64,000 nucleotides of DNA from Branchiostoma lanceolatum (lineage: Eukaryota; Chordata; Leptocardii; Amphioxiformes; Branchiostomatidae): positions 32,925,193-32,989,192 of the forward strand of contig NC_089723.1 in the NCBI RefSeq assembly GCF_035083965.1, given 5' to 3'. Under the pieces are notes generated by a model that was given only the letters and a program-made list of their open reading frames with translations, was not told where the DNA came from and searched no databases. Position numbers and translations under genes: made by a program. Position 1 is the first letter of the stretch, and each line of letters opens with the position of its first letter. Of this stretch, positions 1-9,900 are shown in pieces.

Positions 1-46
1 TCGTCTTCCCTCGAGCTTACTCTCATTTCAACCTCCTCGCGTTTAA

Positions 47-425
47 GCCCTCTCATACCCTGGAATCCAGAGCATATGTACCGGCTCGCGCCCGGACCTT
101 CCTCGGGGCCTATCCTTCCGCTCCCCCGAAGATCTACCCCGCCCCACTTCCCGCTAACCACACAAGATCCGCAGTGTAGCGGTGGGGTGTAGCGGAAGTA
201 GGATGGCAGCCTATGGCAGCCAGAGGTAGAAAGGCCATCAGAAACTGACTGGCCCGGTAAAACACCACTAAGCCGACCCTAGAGACTGGGACCAGGCTAG
301 CTAGCGGGGAGTGGGGCGGGGTACGTTGTCGGGCCAGGGGGAGGGTAGGTCCCGAGGAAGCTCCGGGCACGGGCCGATGAAGGTCGCTCGGTATAATTGC
401 TCTGGATTCCAGGGTAGCCCTCTCA
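47..425. mobile_element. Foldback TIR element with 9-bp target duplication (MULE-like)
   Basis: The element spans 56-416 and is flanked by identical 9-bp copies of GCCCTCTCA at 47-55 and 417-425. Its ends are inverted repeats that begin TACCCTGGAATCCAGAGCA and stay recognisable but imperfect for about 110 bp on each side. It has no coding capacity. A 9-bp target duplication is the usual mark of Mutator-like (MULE) transposition, so I assign it tentatively to a non-autonomous MULE. Confidence 0.75.
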
Positions 426-599
426 GGACATAACATCCTCGTTTTATTGTTTTGCACTATAAAGGTCAAGGAATTCTCAATCCATACCTCTGAATCTCAA
501 CATAATCAGATGGATTGGTACTGCGTAAATGAAGTGAAATGTGATGAAATGCGTAGTTAATACTAGAATGGCAACATTTTCGGGAAAATGCAGAATATT

Positions 600-1760
600 C
601 CCCTCCCATTACCTACATCGCAAATATGACATCCTTAGCATTGACTGTAAGGATATGACGAAGTTTCTGCATAAATTATGCAAAGGAGGTCGGCATTAGC
701 ATAATTTATGGCCAGGTGTGTTCGGCCTTTCCTAAAGGTACCTACATCTCAAATATGACATCCGTAGCTTTTATGGCTAGGGATATGCATAAATTATGCA
801 TAATGCACTCATTAGCATAATCTATGGCCGGGTTTTCTGACCTTTCCTAAAGGTACCTGCATCTCATCCGTAGCCTTTACAGTAAGGGAAAAACAAGTAT
901 ATGCATAAATTATGCAAATGAGGTCCGCATTAGCATAATTTATGTACAGGTGTGTTCACCTCTCCTAAAGGTACCTACATCTGAAATATGCCATCCGTAG
1001 TCTTTACGGTAAGGGATATACATACATTATGCAAATGAGGTCCGCATTAGCATAATTTATGTACAGGTGTGTTCACCTCTCTTGAAGGTACCTACATCTG
1101 AAATATGCCATCCGTAGTCTTTACGGTAAGGGATATACATACATTATGCAAATGAGGTCCTCATTAGCATAATTTATGTCCAGGTGTGTTCACCTTTCCT
1201 AAATATACCTACATCTCAAATATGACATCTGTAGCTTTTACGGTAAGGGAAATACAATTTTCTGCATAAATTATGCAAATGAGGTCCTCATTAGCATAAT
1301 TCATGGCCAGGTGTGTTTACTTTTCCTAAATATATCTACTTCTCAAATATGGCATCTGCAGCTTTTACTGTAAACGCAATACAAGTTCTTGCATATATTA
1401 TGCAAATGAGGTCCTCGTTAGCATAATTTATTGCCAGGTGTGTCCACCTTTCCTACAGATACCTACATCTCAAATATGACATCTGTAGCTTTTACGGTAA
1501 GGGAAATACAAGTTTCTGCATAAATTACGCAAATGAGGTCCTCATTAGCATAATTCATGGTCAGGTGTGTTTACCTTTCCTAAATTTATCTACATCTCAA
1601 ATATGACATCTGCAGCTTTTACTGTAAACGCAATACAAGTTTTTGCATAAATTATGCAAATGATGTCCTCATTAGCACAATTTATTGTCAGGTGTATTCA
1701 CCTTTCCTATAGGTACCTACATCTCAAATATAACATCCGTACATTGTAACATAAGGTACA
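600..1760. repeat. Satellite array, ~115-130 bp unit, 9-10 copies
   Basis: The phrase near GGTACCTACATCT recurs at about 738, 853, 968, 1087, 1205, 1331, 1456, 1583 and 1713. The period drifts from 115 bp at the left to 130 bp at the right. Most units also carry ATGCAAATGAGGTC, TTAGCATAATTTATG and a GGTGTGTTCACCTTTCC-like segment. The unit is AT-rich with several short inverted repeats. A single unit in opposite orientation lies near 50006-50152. No coding capacity. Confidence 0.9.
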
Positions 1761-1819
1761 TATAACTTGCTGCAATACCATTAGTAGAGCTACCACCGCA
1801 CATCTACTTGGTTTTTGGC

Positions 1820-1850
1820 AGAAGAAAGAAGAAGAAGAAGAAGAAGAACA
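1820..1850. repeat. (GAA)n microsatellite
   Basis: A short run of GAA/AAG triplets directly precedes the inverted-repeat complex. Confidence 0.8.
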
Positions 1851-1964
1851 GGCAAGCAAAAACAGTATATCCCCCTTCCCACTGGAAGGGGAATATAATT
1901 AGGATCCAATTGTCAACAGCTAAGCATACAGTTAAAGTATAGTACGGCACTAGAAGCACCAAGC

Positions 1965-2480
1965 TGAAGCTAGCCCTCGATTCGGGCATCGACTTGCCTG
2001 GGAAAGAAAGGCTTGCTGGACGGCGTGTAGCGATTTCTGCTGTTTATCTAGATGTGGCCCATGAAGTTGAAATAGTAACTAGGATACATTAGGATCTAGA
2101 GTACTTTATGCAAGTATCAAATTCAACGTCCTAATGTATCCTAATTACTATTTCAAATTCATGGGCCACAAGTACTCTAGATCCTAATGTATCCTAGTTA
2201 CTATTTCAATTTCATGGGCCACATCTAGATAAACAGCAGAAAGCGCTACAAGCCGTCCAGCAAGCCTTTTTTTCCCAGGCAAGTCGATGCCCGAATCGAG
2301 GGCTAGCTTCACCGGGGCTTGATGAGACCCCCTGTGGCTCGTTCATAAGATCCGGCCAGTTGAATTTGATACTTGCATAAAGTACTCTAGATCTCAACGT
2401 ATCCTAATCACTATTTCAAGTTCATGGGCCACATCTGATAAAATCCCATCGACGGCCGAATCGAGGGCCAGTGTCCCTTG
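1965..2480. repeat. Nested inverted-repeat (foldback) complex
   Basis: The left arm starts at 1965 with TGAAGCTAGCCCTCGA and runs to about 2110. Its reverse complement occupies about 2155-2311. The centre contains extra inverted copies of an ACTAGGATACATTAGGATCT segment. A third partial copy of the arm follows at about 2360-2480, and the arm end appears again near 2738-2765. This looks like a foldback transposon that was rearranged or nested. I found no clear target duplication. Confidence 0.7.
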
Positions 2481-2779
2481 TCAGTTGTCACTATTATTTT
2501 ATGCCGATTTCGTGATATTATGTCCTTTCCGACATTATTTGCAAGTAAATATCTCCTTGTTTGGTACTAGTTGAGCCTTGTATTGCCTTTTGTGTTCGTT
2601 GTAAGAGAGCTGGCATAGATTCTAGGTTTTTCGAATCGGTAACTGAATAGGTTGCTATGTTCTGTCTATTCCCTCTTATCGAAGGCTGAATCGGCGGCAA
2701 AATCCAATCGAGGGCTGAAACGAAGGCTGTGAATCGAAGGCCGAATCGAGGGCTAGCTTCAGCTTGGTCTAGAACCAAC

Positions 2780-3965
2780 AGGTTGAAGACTCGGGACATT
2801 GTCGCCATGTCAACGGCAAGTCCAAACAAATACGATGCACTCTGACGTGTTGTTGTTCTGGGGTTGATGACACCAGATCCATGACACAGCCCTCCTGTAG
2901 CCTGATATCGCGCGCCGAGCAGCAAGTCAGGCTGTCATGTAAGATGTAACGACCGACCCTGCACATGCTGTAACGGCTAGCCCCCTAGTGAGGGTCATTA
3001 ACCTTATGATTTGTCAGTATCGACTTGTCTCGTCTACAGACTGAATCCTTTACAATGCGCAAAATATGCCGCGATCAACCAAAGTCCACAATGATTGAAT
3101 ACACGCAAAACTATCATTAACTTCTAAATTTTTAAAGCGACACGTAGCAGAAGTCTTAATTCCCACAAGCTGTTCACGAAACACGTGTTTTCGTGTCACT
3201 GCGCGGCGACATGATTTAGTAGCGATTTAACGCTGCATATCACCGATTATAGGAGATGGGGTAAGATCACTACACCATTGTTTTCTACCAGATGTGAAAA
3301 CGCGCCACTGGCTGAACGCTAGAGGGACCTGGAATGTCTGTAGTGGTTCGAAAGACATGCATATTTCTGAACAGCGTAACAGCGAACTCTTGCTTCCATC
3401 GCAAACATAAAGATATCGTGAACTTGAAAACACGATGAACACTTTCATTTTACCTTTAACTGAATGACCTTTGGAACTAGATGATACCGCGACTTTATAA
3501 TAATAATAATAATAATATCAGGTGTATTTGCAGCCAGTGCCACAGGCAGGTACCCAATGTGTAGGGTAATGAGGCTGTTTAACGTGTTCGAGGCACCTCC
3601 TCGAGCACGGGACCCCCGTTTTACGTCCCTCCCAGAAGACGATTTCGTGGAAAGCTTCGTGAGGCTACAGCAATCCGGACGTCCTTGGTTGGTCCCCCAT
3701 CCAAGCACTGTCCGGACCGCGCGTTGCGTTTAACTTCCGAGATCGAGGGATCGGGTGTATCCAACGCGCCACGCGGCCGTAGCTATATCGCCAAATATTG
3801 TTAAGGTAGATTAACAACAAGGTAAGATAAATAACGCGTTATCAGTAAGCAGCCACAAACGCCCTAAAATCCGTAAAAAAACTGGGATCTTTCAGTGGAC
3901 TTTATGAAATTGAATACCGGCGCGGCGTTCGTGGCTTATCCCATTGACATGAAGTGGTGCTACCG
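2780..3965. repeat. Segmental duplication, copy A
   Basis: 2780-3470 and 3786-3965 are nearly identical to 4880-5640 and 5705-5865. Short minus-strand reading frames are shared by both copies, but I recognise no protein in them and do not call genes. Copy A carries a 5S-type SINE where copy B has about 60 bp of unrelated sequence. Together with copy B this implies one duplication followed by independent insertions. Confidence 0.85.
3498..3785 (-). mobile_element. 5S-rRNA-derived SINE (SINE3-like)
   Basis: Read on the minus strand, the element starts with a 5S-rRNA-like head: AGCTACGGCC, then GATCTCGGAAGTTAA, then CAGTGCTTGGATGGGGGACC. These match the 5' end, the internal promoter region and the later conserved segment of 5S rRNA. 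An unrelated body of about 150 bp follows and the element ends in an (ATT)n tail, seen on the plus strand as ATAATAATA at 3498-3520. It is non-coding and would use an internal polymerase III promoter of 5S type. It is not a functional 5S gene because the 3' end is replaced. Confidence 0.8.
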
Positions 3966-4879
3966 TGCTAGTCTGGTACTACCAGATTATAGATTGTCTT
4001 ACCTTGTGCTTACTTTGAGATCGTCAAACAACTCAGGTAATTCTATTCCACAGGGTTTGATTTTCAAGATTTATCGATGAAGCCCCCCCCCCCCCCCCCT
4101 TTATACTTGGTCCACCGTACCCAAAATATACCAGCGACAGTTTTTATATAGCCTGGATGCCAGACCCCTAATCTCTAAAATATCAATTCAATGGATGGAC
4201 ATTTTCAGCCATTTTCAAACCTCACCAATCACAAACTTTGACGCTTAAGTTCACCCGCTATGTGTAAGAGTCATGTATATGGCATTGTAAAGCTTCCAAA
4301 TTTGGAGCAGACATGTTTCTTTGACAAATGAATTTAGCATAATACGTAGGCAGAGCCTGGAACCCTCCGAATTTTGCATAGAGCGTTGTCTGGGAGCGAG
4401 TTCTGTACAGACGACATGTGTGATCCTGTTACCCGTGCCAGGAGGTGGGAAGTGGCTGGCCTCCTGTCGAGCTGGGATTAATTATAAGAGATCGTAGGCT
4501 AATCAACTGATTTTATATCTCGTCCAAATCGCCCTGTCAGAGCAAGGAGGTTATATATGTATGTAACATTCTTGGTCAGAGGCGGCGGTAGTGTAAGGAT
4601 TTGACCACACCTTTCTTCGCTCATAATGTATAATTATTGTATACATCAAATCTCCAATACAGGGCGATCATATTTCATTGCATAACTTTTTCTCCTACAA
4701 CATCTGCTTTTCATAATAAGGTCAAGTACTTCCTGATTTAGACCTCTGATTTCTCAACATAACCAGATGGCCATGGACTGAAGCGGCAAATTGGACCATT
4801 AGCTTTGCTGCTCGGTCAAGGTTAGAATTTGGCTGACAACATCACTACAGGGTACCTAATCAACCTGGCTAGTACCGGT
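3966..4879. other. Intergenic spacer between duplicated blocks
   Basis: I see no gene here. The stretch holds an 18-base poly-C run near 4083-4100 and otherwise unremarkable AT-rich sequence. Confidence 0.6.
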
Positions 4880-5865
4880 ACAACAGGTTGAAGACTCGAG
4901 ACATACCTTCGGGCAGGAATTTGCAATAACCTTATCATTATTATCATTATTATTGTCGCCATGTCAACGGCAAGTCCAAACAAATACGATGCACTCTGAC
5001 GTGTTGTTGTTCTGGGGTTGATGACACCAGATCCATGACACAGCCCTCCTGTAGCCTGATATCGCGCGCCGAGCAGCAAGTCAGGCTGTCATGTAAGATG
5101 TAACGACCGACCCTGCACATGCTGTAACGGCTAGCCCCCTAGTGGGGGTCATTAACCTTATGATTTGTCAGTATCGACTTGTCTCGTCTACACACTGAAT
5201 CCTTTACAATGCGCAAAATATGCCGCCATCAACCAAAGTCCACAATGATTGAATACACGCAAAACTATCATTAACTTCTAAATTTTTAAAGCGACACGTA
5301 GCAGAAGTCTTAATTCCCACAAGCTGTTCACGAAACACGTGTTTTCTTGTCACTGCGCGGCGACATGATTTAGTAGCGATTTAACGCTGCATATCACCGA
5401 TTATAGGAGATGGGGTAAGATCACTACACCATTGTTTTCTACCAGATGTGAAAACGCGCCACTGGCTGAACGCTAGAGGGACCTGGAATGTCTGTCGTGG
5501 TTCAAAAGACATGCATATTTCTGAACAGCGTAACAGCGAACTCTTGCTTCCATCGCAAACATAAAGATATCGTGAACTTGAAAACACGATGAACACTTTC
5601 ATTTTACCTTTTAACTGACTGACCTTTAGAACAAGATGATACCGCGAACTTCTCTTCCCCGTAAGAAAGTGTGATTTGTAAATAATTCAAACTCTATCTT
5701 TCTTTCCTTTATCGCCAAATATTAACAACAAGGTAAAGTACATAACGCGTTATCAGTAAGCAGCTACAAACACCCTAAATCCGTAAAAAAACTGGGATCT
5801 TTCAGTGGACTTTATGAAATTGAATACCGGTGCGGCGTTCGTGGCTTATCCCATTGACATGAAGA
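4880..5865. repeat. Segmental duplication, copy B, with LINE-tail insertion
   Basis: This copy matches 2780-3965. After ACAT at 4914 it has about 50 bp absent from copy A: a CTTCGGGCAGGAATTTGCAA segment followed by (TTATCA/ATT)n. The segment closely resembles the 3' tail of the LINE that ends at 39900 (CCCTCGGGCATGAATTTGCA), so I read it as a very short 5'-truncated retrotransposon insertion. Confidence 0.8.
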
Positions 5866-6156
5866 GGTCCGAAGAACTGAAATAATTGTTTTTTAGAACG
5901 TCACTACATCCATATGTCATGAAATCGACCCTGAAAATTTTCATTAGAGACTTTAATGTTCCTTTTAGTACGAAGTTTCTATGTTGTAGTTTAGGTTTTG
6001 TGCTGTGCAGTGTGTTTATTTTACCTTGTTTTAAGTGCGCGAGTCCAGACCACCTTTCAACCAGAGGACATTTGTTTGACAACGTCCTTTGGACAGTGCG
6101 TTCCGTTCACGGTATCATCTGATAGCCATCTCGCAAATCTTCAAGGTTACTTTTCT

Positions 6157-6894
6157 GACGTAAGTCGCGGTCAAAGTGGTCTACTTTGTTTCGACACGTG
6201 GTAGGACATTATAGAGCTTTTTTTGAGTGATAGTCGCCCGCCTGTCCGTCCGTCTCATCTATACACAGACTACAGACTCCGCAATTTCTTCCTTCGTCGG
6301 TGCCACGTGTTACGTCATTCGTCGGTGAGAAGTAGAAAAAGTCTGCGCGTCTTCACGGTGTGTCGCGTGTGGTCGTTACGTCGTTGAGAGTATCTTCAGA
6401 CAGACTTGTTTATTTCTTCGGACGTAAGTCGCGGTCAAAGTGGTCTACTTTGTTTCGACACGTGGTAGGACATTATAGAGCTTTTTTTGAGTGATAGTCG
6501 CCCGCCTGTCCGTCCGTCTCATCTATACACAGACTACAGACTCCGCAATTTCTTCCTTCGTAGGTGCCACGTGTTACGTCATTCGTCGGTGAGAAGAAGA
6601 AAAAGTCTGCGCGTCTTCACGGTGTGTCGCGTGTGGTTGTTACGTCGTTGAGAGTATCTTCAGACAGACTTGTTTATTTCTTCGGACGTAAGTCGCGGTC
6701 AAAGTGGTCTACTTTGTTTCGACACGTGGTAGGACATTATAGAGCTTTTTTTGAGTGATAGTCGCCCGCCTGTCCGTCCGTCTCATCTATACACAGACTA
6801 CAGACTCCGCAATTTCTTCCTTCGTCGGTGCCACGTGTTACGTCATTTGTCGGTGAGAAGAAGAAGAAGTCTGCGCGTCTTCACGGTGTGCTGT
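6157..6894 (+). promoter_or_regulatory. 264-bp tandem repeat, ~2.8 copies: candidate repeated promoter of the fusion gene
   Basis: GACGTAAGTCGCGG starts copies at 6157, 6421 and 6685, an exact period of 264 bp. The last copy breaks off at about 6894, 25 bp before the ATG of the long fusion gene. Each unit carries CACGTG directly abutting TTACGTCA (near 6304, 6568 and 6832), that is an E-box beside a CRE-like bZIP site, plus a second CACGTG near 6197, 6461 and 6725. There is no TATA box of note. I infer that promoter or 5'-leader sequence was duplicated in tandem; the transcription start is unknown. Confidence 0.5.
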
Positions 6895-6918
6895 GCGGTC
6901 ACAAGACATCCGGCAAAT

Positions 6919-6933
6919 ATGAATTCTAAGATG
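6919..6933 (+). CDS. Fusion gene exon 1 (start codon)
   Basis: The ATG at 6919 encodes five residues (MNSKM) and is followed at once by a consensus donor GTAAGT. It ends in phase 0, as the exon at 10899 requires. I chose it because it lies just after the tandem promoter-like repeats and no other in-frame ATG with a donor is evident upstream of the OTU exons. An undetected non-coding leader exon remains possible. Confidence 0.5.
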
Positions 6934-9900
6934 GTAAGTCACAATTCACCTAATTTCTTCTTTGCTAGTTAATATGCAATATTGAGCGAGTTAGAAATAT
7001 CATAGTGGGTTATGACTTCTTGAGGCATCTGAAACGGGAAAGCAGACTAGTAGTAAGTCCATCCTTTGAAGTTGCGGTAGCTCTGTGACATTTTCATATG
7101 TGCCCGGTTGTCTTGGTACCTTTTCCGAATACAGTAGTTATGTGATTTTATTGCAGTTCTTGTTGGTATAATTCGCGGATAAACATGATAGTACAATATT
7201 CAAGTGCCTTATCTATTACCGCGGTCACATTTTAAAACCCGGTCCCGGTACTTTGCGAAAAGGAAAAGTATAGCATACGACAACCAAATTATACATAAAC
7301 ATACCAGTACATAGCACAACACGTGGTATTGTTTTGTAGAGGTCATCCAGGGGCTGGGCCTATCCTTGACCATTTACCAACCTACACTTGATTAGGAAAA
7401 GCTAACACTTCAAATCTCAGCTAACAATTACTTTAACTGGAAACTGGACTTGTTTGAATCCGATTTTAATTTTAAGGCAGCAGCACACAGTTTTTTCACG
7501 ACAATGGGATAACAAATTAGAAATCTTTTACCATTTGTAAAAAAAATTGATGTGAAACCCAGCAAGCCATGAACGTTACTATATGGCAGTATAGTAAGTC
7601 GGCGTTTACATTGGATGAATAAGATTGTGAATTTGGCGTAAAATGGTATATATGAGTATATGTGCGTGACCTTACGGCAGGCTGCCGTGGCGACTCGGCT
7701 GCAGTACCGCATGACCAACAAGAGTCACCCTTTAAACCAGGACCCCTATCGTCTAAGTTACATCGCTGGCGAAAGTAACGTGGAGCGATAGGGGTTCTGA
7801 TTTAATGAGGATGACAAGAGTCTGAAGACCCCAAATCTCCATGAAATTTGTTTTTATATATAGCGTTTTTTATTTGCCTCTAGCTATTTGTTGTTGGTGC
7901 TGCTTGTTATGTTTTATGTGCCATAGGTTGCTTGTGCCCTTTCTGTTAATATTAGGTGTTCCACAAGTATGAAATTCCAGTTATCTGCCAATATGAAACA
8001 ACAGTATTTTCTCATTGGTAATACATATTAGATCTTCATTTGCATAATTTTTATTTATCAATGTCCCTTTATAAAGTTTATTTCTCATAGGTTGCATTTC
8101 TGAATTGTCATACCAGTGGGTTTATAAAATGTCTCCATTAATTATGCAAATTACATTCTGGTGTGCATTATTACCATTTCATTACATCAAGTAACACTTA
8201 AGCTATCCACATAATAGAAACAAGTACCCGGTATATATGTGGTTTGACCACCAACTGTCGGGCGCCTATGGAATTTATGACCTACTTTTGAGCCCAACAG
8301 CTTAGCATAGCATGCCTACGATGGACATATAGATTTTCCTCATTACTTATGCAAATTAAGTCTCAATTTGCACAATTTTCATGTGTTTTCATAAAAATAA
8401 TACCTTTCTCAACAAGCTGCTAGGGGGCCCAAACCCTCACCACGTCTTCATTACACCAGAAGCTATCTGCCACCAAAAAAAAAAGACCATAGCACGTCCA
8501 GGTCAAGAGATACAAAAATGGAATTTCTGCTGCAGTACCAAGGTCACATACCAGGGGGCCCAAAATTGACCTTGAATTTCGGCTTCACAACACCTGCCCA
8601 CATACCAAATATCATTGTAATCCATCAAGAGGTTCTTGAGTTATGCTGACTACAGTGGTCCGGAAACACAGACAGACAGACAGACACACCCAAAACTATA
8701 TCTCCATTTTTCATGGAGATACATGTAATAACAAATATTATGTTGTTACCAGTTCGAGCATGCTTTTGTTCTTATTGAGAATCTACCATTTTATGAACAA
8801 GTAGTTTAAGTACAGGTTCAGGTCCGGACCTCTACCTAAACCTGTGTACCTGTACCTAAAATTTGTTTAGGTACACAGATCTATTTCTGTCTACTTGTCA
8901 ACACGATAACTCACCAAGCATGCTCAAACATACATAAAAAAGTTTTGTGTCTTTTGATGGGGGTTGGGAAAGCCTAGGGGATTTCTATGGTACTGAATAG
9001 TTCTGGACTTGCTATGATATTGATTCTACAGTGGTAGATAGCTCTTGGGGTAGAGAGTAAGTGGTACAGGCTGTGGTTCCATAGCAGCTTTTTAAAAACT
9101 GCAGGGGTCGATTATGGTTCATACTGTGAAGGAGATTAACTCAGGAAAGGTTTGACAGATTGTCATGATTTTCAGTATGTTCGTAGCGGAAGTACATATT
9201 TGGATACTGATCATGCAAATCTAGGAGTTGATTTGCATAGTTAATGAGGAAAATGAAGTCAATAAACTGCATTCCATGATAGAACTGTTAGTGACATGGT
9301 AATATAAAAGAAGGAGAGAAATATTGTTTAAACTCAGATATCAAGCATGCTAATGAAGACATGACCTGCATGTTTAATCAGTACTACAGTAGATACTATG
9401 CTTACATTGTGTTTAATGACGGGTATTATATTCCTACCTTGAGACTGCGTCATTTAGAACTGAAGGTGACCGTTATTATCTTCGCCGAGTACTATAGTAC
9501 TCGGGGTATATTATGTTTTTGGTTGAGCCAGCTGTTTGGTGGGTCTGTATGTATGTCAAGAGCATGACTCAAGAAACCTTTGATGAATCTTTATGATTTT
9601 TGGTAGGTGTGTAGTGGTTGTGCAAAGGAAGGTCAAGTTCAAAAATGGTTTACCTTGCGTTTTTCAACAGTACTGCAGCTACATGTGCGCTTGTATGTAG
9701 GCAAAAAATTGACGAACACGTTGATGGATCTTCATAATTTTTTGCAGTTGTCTAGATGATGTAGAAACGGAGGTCAAGTTCAAAAATGGTTCTCCTGGCA
9801 TTTTCTGTCGGTACTGCAGTGGGCTTTGTGTGGATGTGTATTTGTATGTGGACAACATAACTCAAGAAGCTGTTGATGGATCTGTATGATATTTAGTGGA

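Noticed and set aside
2518-2966. Minus-strand genes in the duplicated block
   Set aside because: The frames are short, recur only because the DNA is duplicated, and change where insertions differ. No family is recognised.
3600-3785. Functional 5S rRNA gene
   Set aside because: Only the 5S-like head is present; the expected 3' end is replaced by a SINE body and an (ATT)n tail.
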